Shown here piece by piece: positions 19,123 to 27,610 of a DNA stretch of 64,000 nucleotides. The DNA comes from Corynebacterium sp. (GTDB lineage: Bacteria > Actinomycetota > Actinomycetes > Mycobacteriales > Mycobacteriaceae), in assembly GCF_030532715.1 (NCBI RefSeq), contig NZ_JAUNKO010000006.1, positions 124,001-188,000 on the forward strand, in the 5' to 3' direction. The translations under genes were made by a program, and so were the position numbers. Position 1 is the stretch's first letter, and each line of letters begins with the position of its first letter. The notes below the pieces were generated by a model, which worked only from the letters and a program-made list of their open reading frames with translations, did no database searches and was not told the origin of the DNA.

Positions 19123-20040
19123 CTACGGCCGGTCGAAGCGCTCTCGGCGCCCCATGCGGTGAAGTTTCAGCCATTCGCGGAAGCCCGCGATGTCGCGACG
19201 CTGCACGAGGAAAAACCACGCAAACCGGGCGTATTCCTGCGGTAGCAGCTGGCGCATCCCCGGTTGGTTCATGAGGTAGCCCCGGTTACGGTAGGTGAAA
19301 AAGCGCTTGTTGGGGTTGTCCGGGTATTGGGTATGCATTCGCCCGCCCAGAATAGGTTTGAACTCGTCGGAGCCGTCCGGGTGCAGGTACGCCGTGGTGA
19401 GGCATGTGCCAAAGGGGAGCCCAGAGCGCACCAGTCGGCGGTGGTATTCCACTTCATCGCCGCGGATAAACAGCCGGAAATCCGGCACCCCGATACGCTC
19501 CATGGCGTGGGCGCTGAGTAATGCCCCATTAAACAAAGAAGCGATTCCCGGCAGGAGATCGTCGTTCGGGTCCGTTGGGTTCACCAGTTCGGAGCGCCAC
19601 CTGCGCCACGCCACCCCGCGCCGTAGGGGAAATGCCAATCGCTCTGGGGTTTCGAGGTTGCAGACCACCGGGGAAACCTCTTCAAGGCCGTGCTTTTCCG
19701 CGCAGTGTTGCAGCGTGGCCAGTACGTTTTCGTCCTCTGGGCGGCCGTCGTCGTCGGCGCACCACACGGCGTCTGCGCCGAGCGCGAGCGCGGTGAGGAA
19801 GCCGTAGGCAAAGCCGCCCGCCCCGCCCAAATTGTGCTTGGAGGGCAGGTACACGGCGCGGTCTCCGGCCACTTCGCGCACCAAGGTTTCCACTGCGGGT
19901 TCGCAACCGTTATCTACGACGATGATCCAGTGCACTGCTCGGGTTTGCGCCGCAAGTACACGCAGCGAATGCTCCAGCAGTTCAACGCGCCGATGCGTCA
20001 CCACGACCGCCGCAACCTTATCAGTGGAGGAGAGAGGCAT
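19123..20040 (-). CDS. glfT1: Galactofuranosyltransferase GlfT1 (305 aa)
   Basis: This GT2 family enzyme adds the first galactofuranose residues to the rhamnosyl-GlcNAc-decaprenyl linker that starts galactan. The GT-A fold begins with AAVVVTHRR, the metal-binding acidic triad is ADDD at residues 95-98, and the acceptor region contains RGDEVEYHRRL. The length matches mycobacterial GlfT1. In mycobacteria glfT1 lies between the Wzm and Wzt genes. Here it is about two kilobases away from them on the same strand, with a binding lipoprotein and an isochorismatase-like gene between on the other strand. ATG 20040 is the natural start. The frame upstream to 20160 has no family similarity. Confidence 0.9.
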   Translation of the reverse strand: MPLSSTDKVAAVVVTHRRVELLEHSLRVLAAQTRAVHWIIVVDNGCEPAVETLVREVAGDRAVYLPSKHNLGGAGGFAYGFLTALALGADAVWCADDDGRPEDENVLATLQHCAEKHGLEEVSPVVCNLETPERLAFPLRRGVAWRRWRSELVNPTDPNDDLLPGIASLFNGALLSAHAMERIGVPDFRLFIRGDEVEYHRRLVRSGLPFGTCLTTAYLHPDGSDEFKPILGGRMHTQYPDNPNKRFFTYRNRGYLMNQPGMRQLLPQEYARFAWFFLVQRRDIAGFREWLKLHRMGRRERFDRP

Positions 20041-20240
20041 GCGGTCATTGTCCCACACCCCGCTTTTCGACGCCGCGCCACGCCCCCGTGCGTCCGCTAC
20101 CCCCTCGCTTTCCTCGCTCGGTGATCCCCAACAACGCAGGACAAAGTGAATTTTGCACAACCTGTGGGGTTTCTGTGGGCACCCCCGTTGCTGGCTGTGA
20201 GCATCGGCTCAGAAATTTGTGCTCTTTACACTAGGTTCCC

Positions 20241-21311
20241 ATGAGGGCAAACACTGTGATCAGCCGCCGCGGGTTCCTGCGCACCGCGGGGACGTTCGTG
20301 TTGCTTGGCGGGCTTGGGGCCTGCGCCCGCAGCCACGTGGAAGATCGGGTTGCCAGGCCCACTTCTGAAAGCAACGCTCTCACCGTATTTGCCACTACGG
20401 CATTTCTTGGGGATATCGTGCGCAACGTTGTGCCCGAGGCGGATCTGACGGTCATGGTGGGTTCGGGCGGCAATGCGCACACGTATGAACCCAATACTCG
20501 CGATCTCGCTGGCATCCAGTCCTCGAAGGTAGTGCTGTGGATGAGCCCGCAGCTGGAGTCCTTGATGGACGAGCAATTGGAGGCTCAAGATCCCCGCCAG
20601 TTCGCGGTCATGCAAGCGGTGACGGATGTGGACGCGTTGTTGTTGCCCACCGAGAAGACGTGGCTGGGTGACACCCGAAGCCAAGCCTTGGTGGCGGATC
20701 CGCACGTGTGGATGAGCCCGCCGATGTGGAAGCCCGTGGTGGAGGCTGTTGCCGAAAGAATCATTGCCGCCGCCGATCCGGGAAAGGCGGATTCGTACCG
20801 CAACAACGCTGACATCTATCTGCGGCGTATCGATGAGCTCGACACCTACATTCAGGACCAAGTCGCGGCCATCGATGAGGACTCTCGTGTGCTGATCACC
20901 GGCTATGACGGCTTTCAGTACTTTGGCAAAACCTACGGCTTCGAGGTGCACTCGGTGCAGCCTTCCGTGATCGAACGCACCGATGACACCGCAGCCACCG
21001 CTGTCGCCGTTACGTCCACGACGCCCGCGCCGGACGCGGCGCCGATGAGTGAGCGGGCTAAGGCACTCAGCGACCTAGTCATGGACCGCCACGTGAAAAC
21101 CCTGTTCGCGGATAATATCGCTGGCAAGGAAGATGTTGACGCCGTGCGGCAGGCGGTCCGCGCCCGCGGCGGGCAGGTGGCGGTGGCGGATCGTGAGCTC
21201 CTTGTCGGGTCATTGGGGCGTACGGCACCACTCGACGGATACATTGGCGCTTTACGCTACAACGCCGACGTGTTGCGGGCCGGACTCGAGGCGAAAAAGT
21301 CGCACGCTTAG
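20241..21311 (+). CDS. ZnuA/MntA-type metal-binding lipoprotein with substituted ligand positions (356 aa)
   Basis: The N terminus has a twin-arginine motif (SRRGFLR) followed by a lipobox, GLGAC, with Cys28, so it is a probable Tat-exported lipoprotein. The rest is the cluster A-I (Zn/Mn) solute-binding fold. Two of the four usual ligands are seen: His80 in NAHTYEP and His155 in DPHVWM. The third, normally His or Glu in a THDAFGYF or SEGAFKYF motif, is Tyr222 in GYDGFQYF. The fourth, normally Asp near the C terminus, lines up with Gly323 in LLVGSLG. No permease or ATPase gene is adjacent. A TACACT box eight bases before ATG 20241 suggests a near-leaderless message. It may bind another ligand or act as a metal-independent envelope protein. 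Confidence 0.85.
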   Translation: MRANTVISRRGFLRTAGTFVLLGGLGACARSHVEDRVARPTSESNALTVFATTAFLGDIVRNVVPEADLTVMVGSGGNAHTYEPNTRDLAGIQSSKVVLWMSPQLESLMDEQLEAQDPRQFAVMQAVTDVDALLLPTEKTWLGDTRSQALVADPHVWMSPPMWKPVVEAVAERIIAAADPGKADSYRNNADIYLRRIDELDTYIQDQVAAIDEDSRVLITGYDGFQYFGKTYGFEVHSVQPSVIERTDDTAATAVAVTSTTPAPDAAPMSERAKALSDLVMDRHVKTLFADNIAGKEDVDAVRQAVRARGGQVAVADRELLVGSLGRTAPLDGYIGALRYNADVLRAGLEAKKSHA

Positions 21312-21367
21312 CAAGTTTATTTCGCGATTATGTACACGAGCTGGTAAGCGCCCCCATAATCGTAACT

Positions 21368-21916
21368 ATGAGTACCGCATTGCTTGTTATCGATGTCCAA
21401 GAATCCTTCCGCAATCTGCCGAGCTGGGAAAACATCGCGGACCCAGATCTGGCCACTAAGGTCGCTAAGCTGGTCGAGCACGCACGCATGAAGAAGCACT
21501 TCGTGGTGTGGGTGCTGCACGCAGACCTCGGCACCAAAGGGCCGTTCGACCCCGCCAGCGGCTTTGTGCAATTGCAGCCCGGGCTTGAACCCACCGGTGG
21601 GGAACCTGTGATTACCAAAACCAGCCATAATGCCTTCACCACCACGAACCTGCAGCAAATGCTGACATTCCGGGGCATTGACACCATCCAAGTTGCCGGA
21701 ATCCGCACCGAGCAGTGCGTAGAAACCACCGCGCGGCTCGCCTCCGACTTGGGCTATGAGGTGGAGTTCATCCGGGATGCCACCACCACACACCCCATCC
21801 CAGTGCGCGGACAAGAGGATCCAATCTCCGCGGAGGAAATCATTGAAAGAACCTGTGCCGTATTGTCCGGCAGGTTCGCCAAAGTGGTTACTATTGCCGA
21901 CGTTTTGGCTCGTTAA
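21368..21916 (+). CDS. Isochorismatase family cysteine hydrolase (182 aa)
   Basis: The protein carries the three catalytic residues of the isochorismatase/nicotinamidase fold: Asp9 in LLVIDVQESF, Lys84 in VITKTSHNAF and Cys117 in GIRTEQCVETT. The length is normal for the small members. The substrate is not clear from sequence. Many of these enzymes are generic amidohydrolases. It is followed by a hairpin shared with the convergent Wzt gene. Confidence 0.88.
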   Translation: MSTALLVIDVQESFRNLPSWENIADPDLATKVAKLVEHARMKKHFVVWVLHADLGTKGPFDPASGFVQLQPGLEPTGGEPVITKTSHNAFTTTNLQQMLTFRGIDTIQVAGIRTEQCVETTARLASDLGYEVEFIRDATTTHPIPVRGQEDPISAEEIIERTCAVLSGRFAKVVTIADVLAR

Positions 21917-21938
21917 GCCTGGTTAAGTGGTGCATAAG

Positions 21939-21980
21939 AAGGGCATTCAGGTGGCGTTGTGCCAAATCCCCAGTGCCCTT
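21939..21980. terminator. Short convergent hairpin
   Basis: AAGGGCA (21939-21945) pairs with TGCCCTT (21974-21980), with further partial pairing inside. It lies between the ends of two convergent genes and may end both transcripts. Confidence 0.45.
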
Positions 21981-21982
21981 GT

Positions 21983-22825
21983 TTAGTCGCTCTCCAAAGT
22001 GGTTTCGTTGGGGGCTTTTGATTGGCTCGTTTCCAAGCGCTCTTCTTCCATGCGCTGCATGAGCCGCCGCACGTGGTCAGCGGCGCCTTTACCCTCATAA
22101 GCCTCAACAATGTCATCCACTGCTCCCGCCTGGCGGATTTCCCCGTGATCCACCCACAAGGCGGAGTCGCACAACTGAGCCAAAAAGTCATTGGAGTGTG
22201 AGGCGAATACCAGGATGCCGGAGCGTTCCACCAGCTCCTGCAGCCGGGCCCGAGCCTTGGCCATAAACGCCGCGTCTACGGCGCCGATGCCCTCATCGAG
22301 CAATAGGATTTCCGGTTCGATGGAGGTGACTACGCCCAGGGCGAGACGGATGCGCATGCCTGTGGAGTAGGTGCGCAGCGGCATGGATAAGTATTCGCCC
22401 AGCTCGGAAAACTCCGCGATCTCATCCATTTTTTGCTTCATTTGTTTCCGCGTCTGCCCGAGGAACAACCCACGGATAATAATATTCTCATACCCGGATA
22501 TTTCCGGGTCCATGCCCACGCCTAAGTCGAACACGGGGGCGACGCGGCCGTCGATAAGCGCGGAGCCGCGGGTGGGTTCGTAAATGCCGGAAAGTAGCCG
22601 CAGCAGGGTGGATTTGCCTGCACCGTTGTGCCCGACAAGCCCCACGCGGTCGCCTTCCCGCAGGTGAAGGTTAATATTTTTCAGTGCCTCCACAACAACA
22701 ACGTTGTCTGCGTTACGGCCGATCACGCCGCCAGCCGCGCCGAGGAACGCCTTTTTCATGGAGCGGGACTTCGCATCAAAGATCGGAAAGTCCACGCAGG
22801 CGTTGTAAGTATCAATGGCAACCAT
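21983..22825 (-). CDS. wzt: Wzt-type polysaccharide ABC exporter ATPase (280 aa)
   Basis: This is the ATPase of a two-component polysaccharide exporter. Walker A (GHNGAGKST) is at residues 65-73, the signature motif is YSTGMRIRLALG and Walker B is EILLLDEGIGAVD. The acidic C-terminal tail is short, so there is no carbohydrate-binding domain like that of E. coli Wzt. It is the counterpart of Rv3781, which with Rv3783 is thought to move the lipid-linked galactan to the outside. ATG 22825 has GGAGG ten bases upstream. It follows the permease gene by 20 bases. Confidence 0.9.
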   Translation of the reverse strand: MVAIDTYNACVDFPIFDAKSRSMKKAFLGAAGGVIGRNADNVVVVEALKNINLHLREGDRVGLVGHNGAGKSTLLRLLSGIYEPTRGSALIDGRVAPVFDLGVGMDPEISGYENIIIRGLFLGQTRKQMKQKMDEIAEFSELGEYLSMPLRTYSTGMRIRLALGVVTSIEPEILLLDEGIGAVDAAFMAKARARLQELVERSGILVFASHSNDFLAQLCDSALWVDHGEIRQAGAVDDIVEAYEGKGAADHVRRLMQRMEEERLETSQSKAPNETTLESD

Positions 22826-22845
22826 CTGAGTTGTTCCTCCGTACA

Positions 22846-23790
22846 CTAAACCCAATAACTGACGCGGAAACGCCACTGCTTCATGGCCAGCAACGCCAAC
22901 AATAAGCCGAACGCGGTGCAGCCGAGAACAACCCACCAGTGGTATGCGGGCAAGTCAACACCAATGAGTGGGGCGCGAACTACCTCCATGTAGTGGTACA
23001 AGGGATTCAGCTCCGCGAGGCGGGCCCGCGACTGAATTTCGCCACCTTGTTCCTTGAGGGTTTGGGTGGTCCATACGATGGGGGTGACGTAGAAAAGTAG
23101 CTGCGTCAGTGCCTCCAAAAGGGGGGATACGTCGCGGTAGCGTGTGGCGATGACGCCAAAGAACATCGCCACCCAAACCCCGTTCAAAATAAGCAGGAAA
23201 AGTGCCGGGAATGCGAGAAGTACCTGCCACCCCAAGGCTCGCGGGAACACTAGCATAAGCACTACCCAAATAACCATGTTGTGTGCCAAGAAAAGGGTTT
23301 GTTTCCAGACCAGCCTGTACACGTGAACAGACAGTGCTGAGGGTAATTGTTTAATCAGCCCTTCGTTGTCTATGAAAATGTCAGACCCTTCTTTGATGGC
23401 GCCCGAGATAAAATTCCACATGATCAAACCAACGGTCACGTGTGGAAGAAACTCTGCTACCGGAATTTTGAACAGTACCGAATACAGCAACCCGAGCGCC
23501 AACGCCATCACACCGGTGGCGATAGTAATCCACAGGGGTCCAAGAACACTTCGGCGATAACGTTGTTTAATGTCCTGCCAACCTAACTGCAGCCACAACT
23601 CATGCTGTCGAAAACCATTCACCAGGTCTGACCATGCGGCATGAAAAGTCTTTGATTGGGATGTGGGTGCGTGAGCAGGATCGATCTGCGTAATTCGATC
23701 GATGTCTTCCTGCCGAAACCTCGGCGATGCTAGTTCTGACACAAAGACCACCCTAGCTGGATAGTCGCGCAAATCGAGTGAAGCAGGCAT
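22846..23790 (-). CDS. wzm: Wzm-type polysaccharide ABC exporter permease (314 aa)
   Basis: This is the membrane half of the galactan exporter (Rv3783-like). After about 65 cytoplasmic residues come six membrane helices between about residues 80 and 305 with the ABC2 permease features, including the RYRRSVLGPLW amphipathic motif before the first helix and the ATRYRDVSPLLEALTQLLFYVTP stretch in the middle. I place the start at ATG 23790. It is divergent from the cysteine-desulfurase-like gene, with 40 bases between start codons. Confidence 0.9.
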   Translation of the reverse strand: MPASLDLRDYPARVVFVSELASPRFRQEDIDRITQIDPAHAPTSQSKTFHAAWSDLVNGFRQHELWLQLGWQDIKQRYRRSVLGPLWITIATGVMALALGLLYSVLFKIPVAEFLPHVTVGLIMWNFISGAIKEGSDIFIDNEGLIKQLPSALSVHVYRLVWKQTLFLAHNMVIWVVLMLVFPRALGWQVLLAFPALFLLILNGVWVAMFFGVIATRYRDVSPLLEALTQLLFYVTPIVWTTQTLKEQGGEIQSRARLAELNPLYHYMEVVRAPLIGVDLPAYHWWVVLGCTAFGLLLALLAMKQWRFRVSYWV

Positions 23791-23830
23791 ACTAGGTGGG
23801 TATCTTCGCACGGCAAGGAGTGAGTAACAG

Positions 23831-25066
23831 ATGGTGTTTGACGTGGCCCGAGTACGCGGGCTCTACGTCTCCTTGAGTGACGGTTGGACCTACCTCAACG
23901 CTCATGAGAGCCCCCAGATACCTGAAAAGGTTTCCGGCGCTGTAGCGCGATCCTTCCGTATGGCTCCGTCTGTTGCGCAGGTTGAGCCTTCCACAGGGTC
24001 GCATTCTCGTTCGCAGGAACGGGGGCGACCGCTGGGTAAGAGTTTCGCGGCGTCGGCACGCTGGGCAATCGCTGATTTGGTCGGGGCTTCCGCGGATTGC
24101 GTGGTGCTGGGCCCCAGTTTGGAAGTGCTGTACCGCTCGCTTGCCGACGCCCTGCCCTTCCGCTCCCACAGCGTCGTCCTCTCGCAGGCAGACTCCCGCA
24201 TCTTGACCAATCCGTTTCGGCGGTCCGATACCCAAGTATCTTGGGCGCAACCCGACTTGGGGACCGGGGATTTGCCGGACTGGCAATTCCGCAGCCTGAT
24301 CACTGGGGGTACTCGGCTGGTGTCGTTCGCCGCCGCGCACCCCTACGTCGGGGCCGTGGTGCCGGTGGAGGAGATCAGCAACATCGTCCACGAACGTTCC
24401 CGCGCGTGGGTCTTGGTGGATGCCACCGCCGTCATTGGCTATCGGCCAATCGACATGGATGCCTGGGGTGTGGATATCCTCGCCTTCGACTGCGCCGCAA
24501 TGGGCGGGCCGAACGTCGCCGCCTTGGTGTTCCGCGACACCTCCATGTTCCCACGCCTCACGGCGCTGCAGGATGGCCTAGAAGGTCCCCAAAAGCTCGA
24601 ACTCGGACGAATGTCGCCCGGACTGCTCGGCGGTGTAGCAACCCTTGTGGATCACATGGCCGATTTGGATGAAGACGCGCTCGGGAAACGCCGGCGTCGA
24701 CTGCACGTGAGCATGCAGGAACTGAACTCCTACCTGAGGTCGCTGAACAACTACGCCATTGAATCGCTACGCGGCCTGTCCCGCGTGCACCTCGTGGGCA
24801 TCTCCGGCGAGGCCGCCGAATACGGCGACGTAGGTCGCATCGACCGCGTACCTCGCCTCACCTTCGTGGTGCACAACGTGCCCGCTGATACGGTGCAGCA
24901 ACGCCTCGCAGCCAATGGTTTGGTCACCACCGTCAGCCCCAGCGACCCCCTGCTCAACGCAATGGGCGTGGCAGACGCGGGTGGCGCCGTGACCATCGGG
25001 TTGGCGCCATTTAACACCACAAACGACATCGACCAATTAACGCGGGTAGTCGCATCCCTCGCGTAA
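23831..25066 (+). CDS. Cysteine-desulfurase-like protein without the PLP lysine (411 aa)
   Basis: The sequence follows the class V aminotransferase (NifS/SufS) fold, including the VDATAVIGYRPIDMDAWGVDIL stretch at the place of the cofactor aspartate. The motif that normally carries the PLP-binding lysine (SGHKxxGP) is replaced by DCAAMGGP at residues 220-227: the Lys position is Ala223 and the His before it is Ala222. The Gln after the Asp is also lost. No other Lys is placed nearby. It resembles mycobacterial Rv3778c, also located next to the Wzm/Wzt/QOR genes. The protein is likely a non-desulfurase relative, perhaps a regulatory or structural protein. Confidence 0.85.
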   Translation: MVFDVARVRGLYVSLSDGWTYLNAHESPQIPEKVSGAVARSFRMAPSVAQVEPSTGSHSRSQERGRPLGKSFAASARWAIADLVGASADCVVLGPSLEVLYRSLADALPFRSHSVVLSQADSRILTNPFRRSDTQVSWAQPDLGTGDLPDWQFRSLITGGTRLVSFAAAHPYVGAVVPVEEISNIVHERSRAWVLVDATAVIGYRPIDMDAWGVDILAFDCAAMGGPNVAALVFRDTSMFPRLTALQDGLEGPQKLELGRMSPGLLGGVATLVDHMADLDEDALGKRRRRLHVSMQELNSYLRSLNNYAIESLRGLSRVHLVGISGEAAEYGDVGRIDRVPRLTFVVHNVPADTVQQRLAANGLVTTVSPSDPLLNAMGVADAGGAVTIGLAPFNTTNDIDQLTRVVASLA

Positions 25067-25075
25067 GCCAGGGTG

Positions 25076-26041
25076 TTACCCCTCGGTCACCGATAAGATG
25101 ACCTTGCCCGTGACCTCGCCGGACGCGAGCGCGGCGTGGGCAGACGCGGCGTCGGCAAGCGGGTACGTGGCGTGAATGTGATGGGTAATCGTGCCGTCAG
25201 CAAGTAGCGGCCACACGTTTTGCACAGTCTCCGCCACAATATTCGCCTTATCCGACAAATCTCGCGCCCGCAATGCCGTCGCGGAAATCGAACCACGCTT
25301 CGTGAGCAGGCGCGCAATATTCAATTCGCCTTTCACTCCGCCCTGCATCCCGATGATCACCAAGTGCCCATCCATAGCAAGCGCACGCACATTCGCGTCC
25401 AAATATTTTGCGCCCATGATGTCCAAAATGACGTCAGCCTTATTTTTCATCACCTCGGCGAAATCGTCCTCGCGGTAATTGATCAAAATATCCGCGCCTA
25501 AACGCCGGCACGTTTCCAGCTTCTCCGCAGAACCGGCAGTTACCGCCACCGTGCAACCCAACGCCTTGGCCAACTGGATGGCAAACGTGCCGATGCCGCC
25601 CGCGCCGCCATGAATCAGTACCGTTTGCCCATGGCGCAGATTCGCGCGCATGACCAGGTTCGACCACACCGTGCACGCAACCTCCACGATGCTGGCGGCC
25701 TGTTCGAACGAATACCCCTCCGGCAACGGCATGAGCTGCCCCTCCGGGACGGCCACATACTCCGCGTAACCGCCGCCAGCCAAGAGGCAAGCCACCCGAT
25801 CCCCCTGAGCGTAGGCAGTGGTGCCGGGGTTTTCGATCACGCCGGCACACTCCAAACCCATGATCTCGCTCGCGCCAGGTGGTGGCGGGTAATGGCCGGC
25901 GGCCTGCAACAAGTCACCACGGTTCACGCCGGCGGCGTACACCTTGACAAGTGCCTCGCCCTCCGCGAGCTGCGGAGGGTCTACCTCCGTCAAAGTGAGA
26001 GAAGTTTTGTCACCGGGGTCCGCTAAAGTAATCGCCTTCAT
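25076..26041 (-). CDS. NAD(P)H:quinone oxidoreductase, zeta-crystallin/PIG3 type (321 aa)
   Basis: This is a medium-chain reductase without zinc ligands. The catalytic domain contains AAGVNRGDLLQAAGHYPPPPG, typical of the PIG3 group, and the NADPH fold carries HGGAGGIGTFAIQ at residues 144-154. The length is standard. It probably reduces quinones or enals with NADPH. The gene ends nine bases from the convergent desulfurase-like gene. The same gene pair occurs in mycobacteria (Rv3777/Rv3778c). Confidence 0.9.
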   Translation of the reverse strand: MKAITLADPGDKTSLTLTEVDPPQLAEGEALVKVYAAGVNRGDLLQAAGHYPPPPGASEIMGLECAGVIENPGTTAYAQGDRVACLLAGGGYAEYVAVPEGQLMPLPEGYSFEQAASIVEVACTVWSNLVMRANLRHGQTVLIHGGAGGIGTFAIQLAKALGCTVAVTAGSAEKLETCRRLGADILINYREDDFAEVMKNKADVILDIMGAKYLDANVRALAMDGHLVIIGMQGGVKGELNIARLLTKRGSISATALRARDLSDKANIVAETVQNVWPLLADGTITHHIHATYPLADAASAHAALASGEVTGKVILSVTEG

Positions 26042-26121
26042 GGGTACCAGGCTAGGTTAAAATCGTGCACTCCGGGGGCAATCAGGTAAACTAAAGCGCG
26101 CTGCCAAACAACGGTAGCGAT

Positions 26122-26208
26122 GGAAGTATGGCAGAGCGGCCGAATGCACTCGCCTTGAAAGCGAGCGTCCCGTGAAACGGACCGGGGGTTCAAATCCCTC
26201 TACTTCCG
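26122..26208 (+). tRNA. tRNA-Ser (anticodon UGA)
   Basis: The acceptor stem pairs GGAAGTA (26122-26128) with TACTTCC (26201-26207), with a long serine-type variable arm, a CTTGAAA anticodon loop and a GGTTCAAATCC T arm. CCA is not encoded after the discriminator G. Confidence 0.93.
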
Positions 26209-26218
26209 CAAACACTCC

Positions 26219-27301
26219 CTAGGGCAGTGGTGAACTGGGGATGGTTGTGGCGTGGGCGGACTCACCGGAGGTGATTGCTTCCCATGCGGCGATGAGCTGG
26301 TCCATTTCCGTCGGCGTGGTGACCGTGACGCGGATGCCTTCGGGGAAGCAGCGCACGAGGATTTTGTGGTCCGCGAAGTACTCGGCGATGTCCGCCGGGC
26401 TTTCTGGTAACGAGGCGCTAGGTAGCCAAACGAAGTTTGCTTGAGAATCGGGGGTTCCTAGCGCCGTGGATACACGATCGCGTTCGAAAATGACTTCGTT
26501 GGTGCGGTGAAGAATTTCGTCATAGGCGTCGAGGGAAGCGAGTGCTCCGGCCTGGGCGATGCTGTTCACCCCGAACGGGATGGCCACTTTGTTCAGGGCG
26601 GACATGATGTTTGCAGGGCCAAACGCGTAGCCCACGCGAGCGCCAGCCAAGCCGAACGCCTTGGAAAAAGTTCGCAGGCCTACAAGGTTTTTGTGATTGC
26701 GAATCAGGGTGTGGGCAAGGGGAGTATCCGTAGTGCGAAGGTACTCAAAATACGCCTCGTCCAATGCCACGATGACGTCTGCGGGTACCGCAGCCATGAA
26801 TTCCTGAAACTCCGCCTCGGTAACAACCGTGCCCGTGGGATTATTTGGATTGCACACGAAAATCAAGCGAGTGTTCGAGGTAATGGCGGCGGCCATTGCT
26901 GCGAGATCCATACGGTGATCCGAAGTCAACGGCACTGGTACCGGGGTAGCGCCCGCCACCTGGACGAAAATGGGGTAACCCTCAAAGCTGCGCCACGGGA
27001 ACACCACCTCATCGGAAGCATTCGCACAGGTGATCTGGACTAGTTGTTGGCACAACGCCGAAGACCCGCAACCGACGGCAACCTGGGAGGCGGGCAGGTC
27101 GAGGCGGGAGGCGAGGGCGTCGATAAGCGCGGTGGAGGTCATATCCGGGTAGCGGTTCGTCTGCGTCGCCGCCGCCTGCATAGCCAACACTACGGACGGC
27201 AGCGGCTGGTACGAAGACTCATTGCTAGACAGCTTCAGGGCACCCTGCATGCGGGAGCCGGGCACATAATCAGGAAGGGCGGCGAGGTCAGCGCGAATCA
27301 T
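26219..27301 (-). CDS. Histidinol-phosphate/aromatic amino acid aminotransferase (360 aa)
   Basis: This is a class I/II PLP aminotransferase of the HisC family. The lysine is Lys214 in TFSKAFGLAG. The substrate-side elements include KLSSNESSYQPLP near residue 23, VFPWRSFEGY near residue 100 and CNPNNPTGT near residue 150. The corynebacterial second HisC-like gene is usually the phenylalanine/tyrosine aminotransferase (pat), which ends aromatic synthesis. TyrA four kilobases away fits. I use ATG 27301. The frame to 27415 would run into the tRNA-Ser gene. The choice between histidinol-phosphate and aromatic substrates cannot be made from sequence alone. Confidence 0.88.
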   Translation of the reverse strand: MIRADLAALPDYVPGSRMQGALKLSSNESSYQPLPSVVLAMQAAATQTNRYPDMTSTALIDALASRLDLPASQVAVGCGSSALCQQLVQITCANASDEVVFPWRSFEGYPIFVQVAGATPVPVPLTSDHRMDLAAMAAAITSNTRLIFVCNPNNPTGTVVTEAEFQEFMAAVPADVIVALDEAYFEYLRTTDTPLAHTLIRNHKNLVGLRTFSKAFGLAGARVGYAFGPANIMSALNKVAIPFGVNSIAQAGALASLDAYDEILHRTNEVIFERDRVSTALGTPDSQANFVWLPSASLPESPADIAEYFADHKILVRCFPEGIRVTVTTPTEMDQLIAAWEAITSGESAHATTIPSSPLP

Positions 27302-27382
27302 GCTGCAACCATACCGCGTGGCCTTGGTATTTGGTGCTGGCTGGACCCGGTGGGTAGGATGATGAAGTCTCGCATTGAGCAT

Positions 27383-27474
27383 GGAGGCGTGCCAGAGCGG
27401 CCGAATGGGACTCACTGCTAATGAGTTGTCTTCTTAACCGAGGACCGGAGGTTCAAATCCTCTCGCCTCCGCCA
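27383..27474 (+). tRNA. tRNA-Ser (anticodon GCU)
   Basis: GGAGGCG (27383-27389) pairs with CGCCTCC ahead of an encoded GCCA. The anticodon loop reads CTGCTAA and the variable arm is long. Confidence 0.93.
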
Positions 27475-27489
27475 ACATCAATGTGAGCA

Positions 27490-27566
27490 AAGCGCCCGTA
27501 GCTCAACGGATAGAGCATCTGACTACGGATCAGAAGGTTAGGGGTTCGAATCCCTTCGGGCGCGCA
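27490..27566 (+). repeat. Direct repeat, copy 1 (covers tRNA-Arg)
   Basis: This 77-base sequence recurs exactly at 30060-30136. The identity stops a few bases beyond each end of the tRNA gene. Confidence 0.85.
27492..27564 (+). tRNA. tRNA-Arg (anticodon ACG), first copy
   Basis: GCGCCCG pairs with CGGGCGC, and the anticodon loop is CTACGGA. The gene is identical over its whole length to the second copy at 30062-30134. It lies 17 bases after tRNA-Ser(GCU), so the two are probably co-transcribed. Confidence 0.94.
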
Positions 27567-27572
27567 GATTCC

Positions 27573-27610
27573 AACCCCAACTTTGACGCGAGTTTGAGTT
27601 GGGGTTTTGT
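27573..27610 (+). terminator. Terminator after the tRNA-Ser/tRNA-Arg pair
   Basis: AACCCCAACT (27573-27582) pairs with AGTTGGGGTT (27597-27606), and the T-rich TTTTGT follows. Confidence 0.75.
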
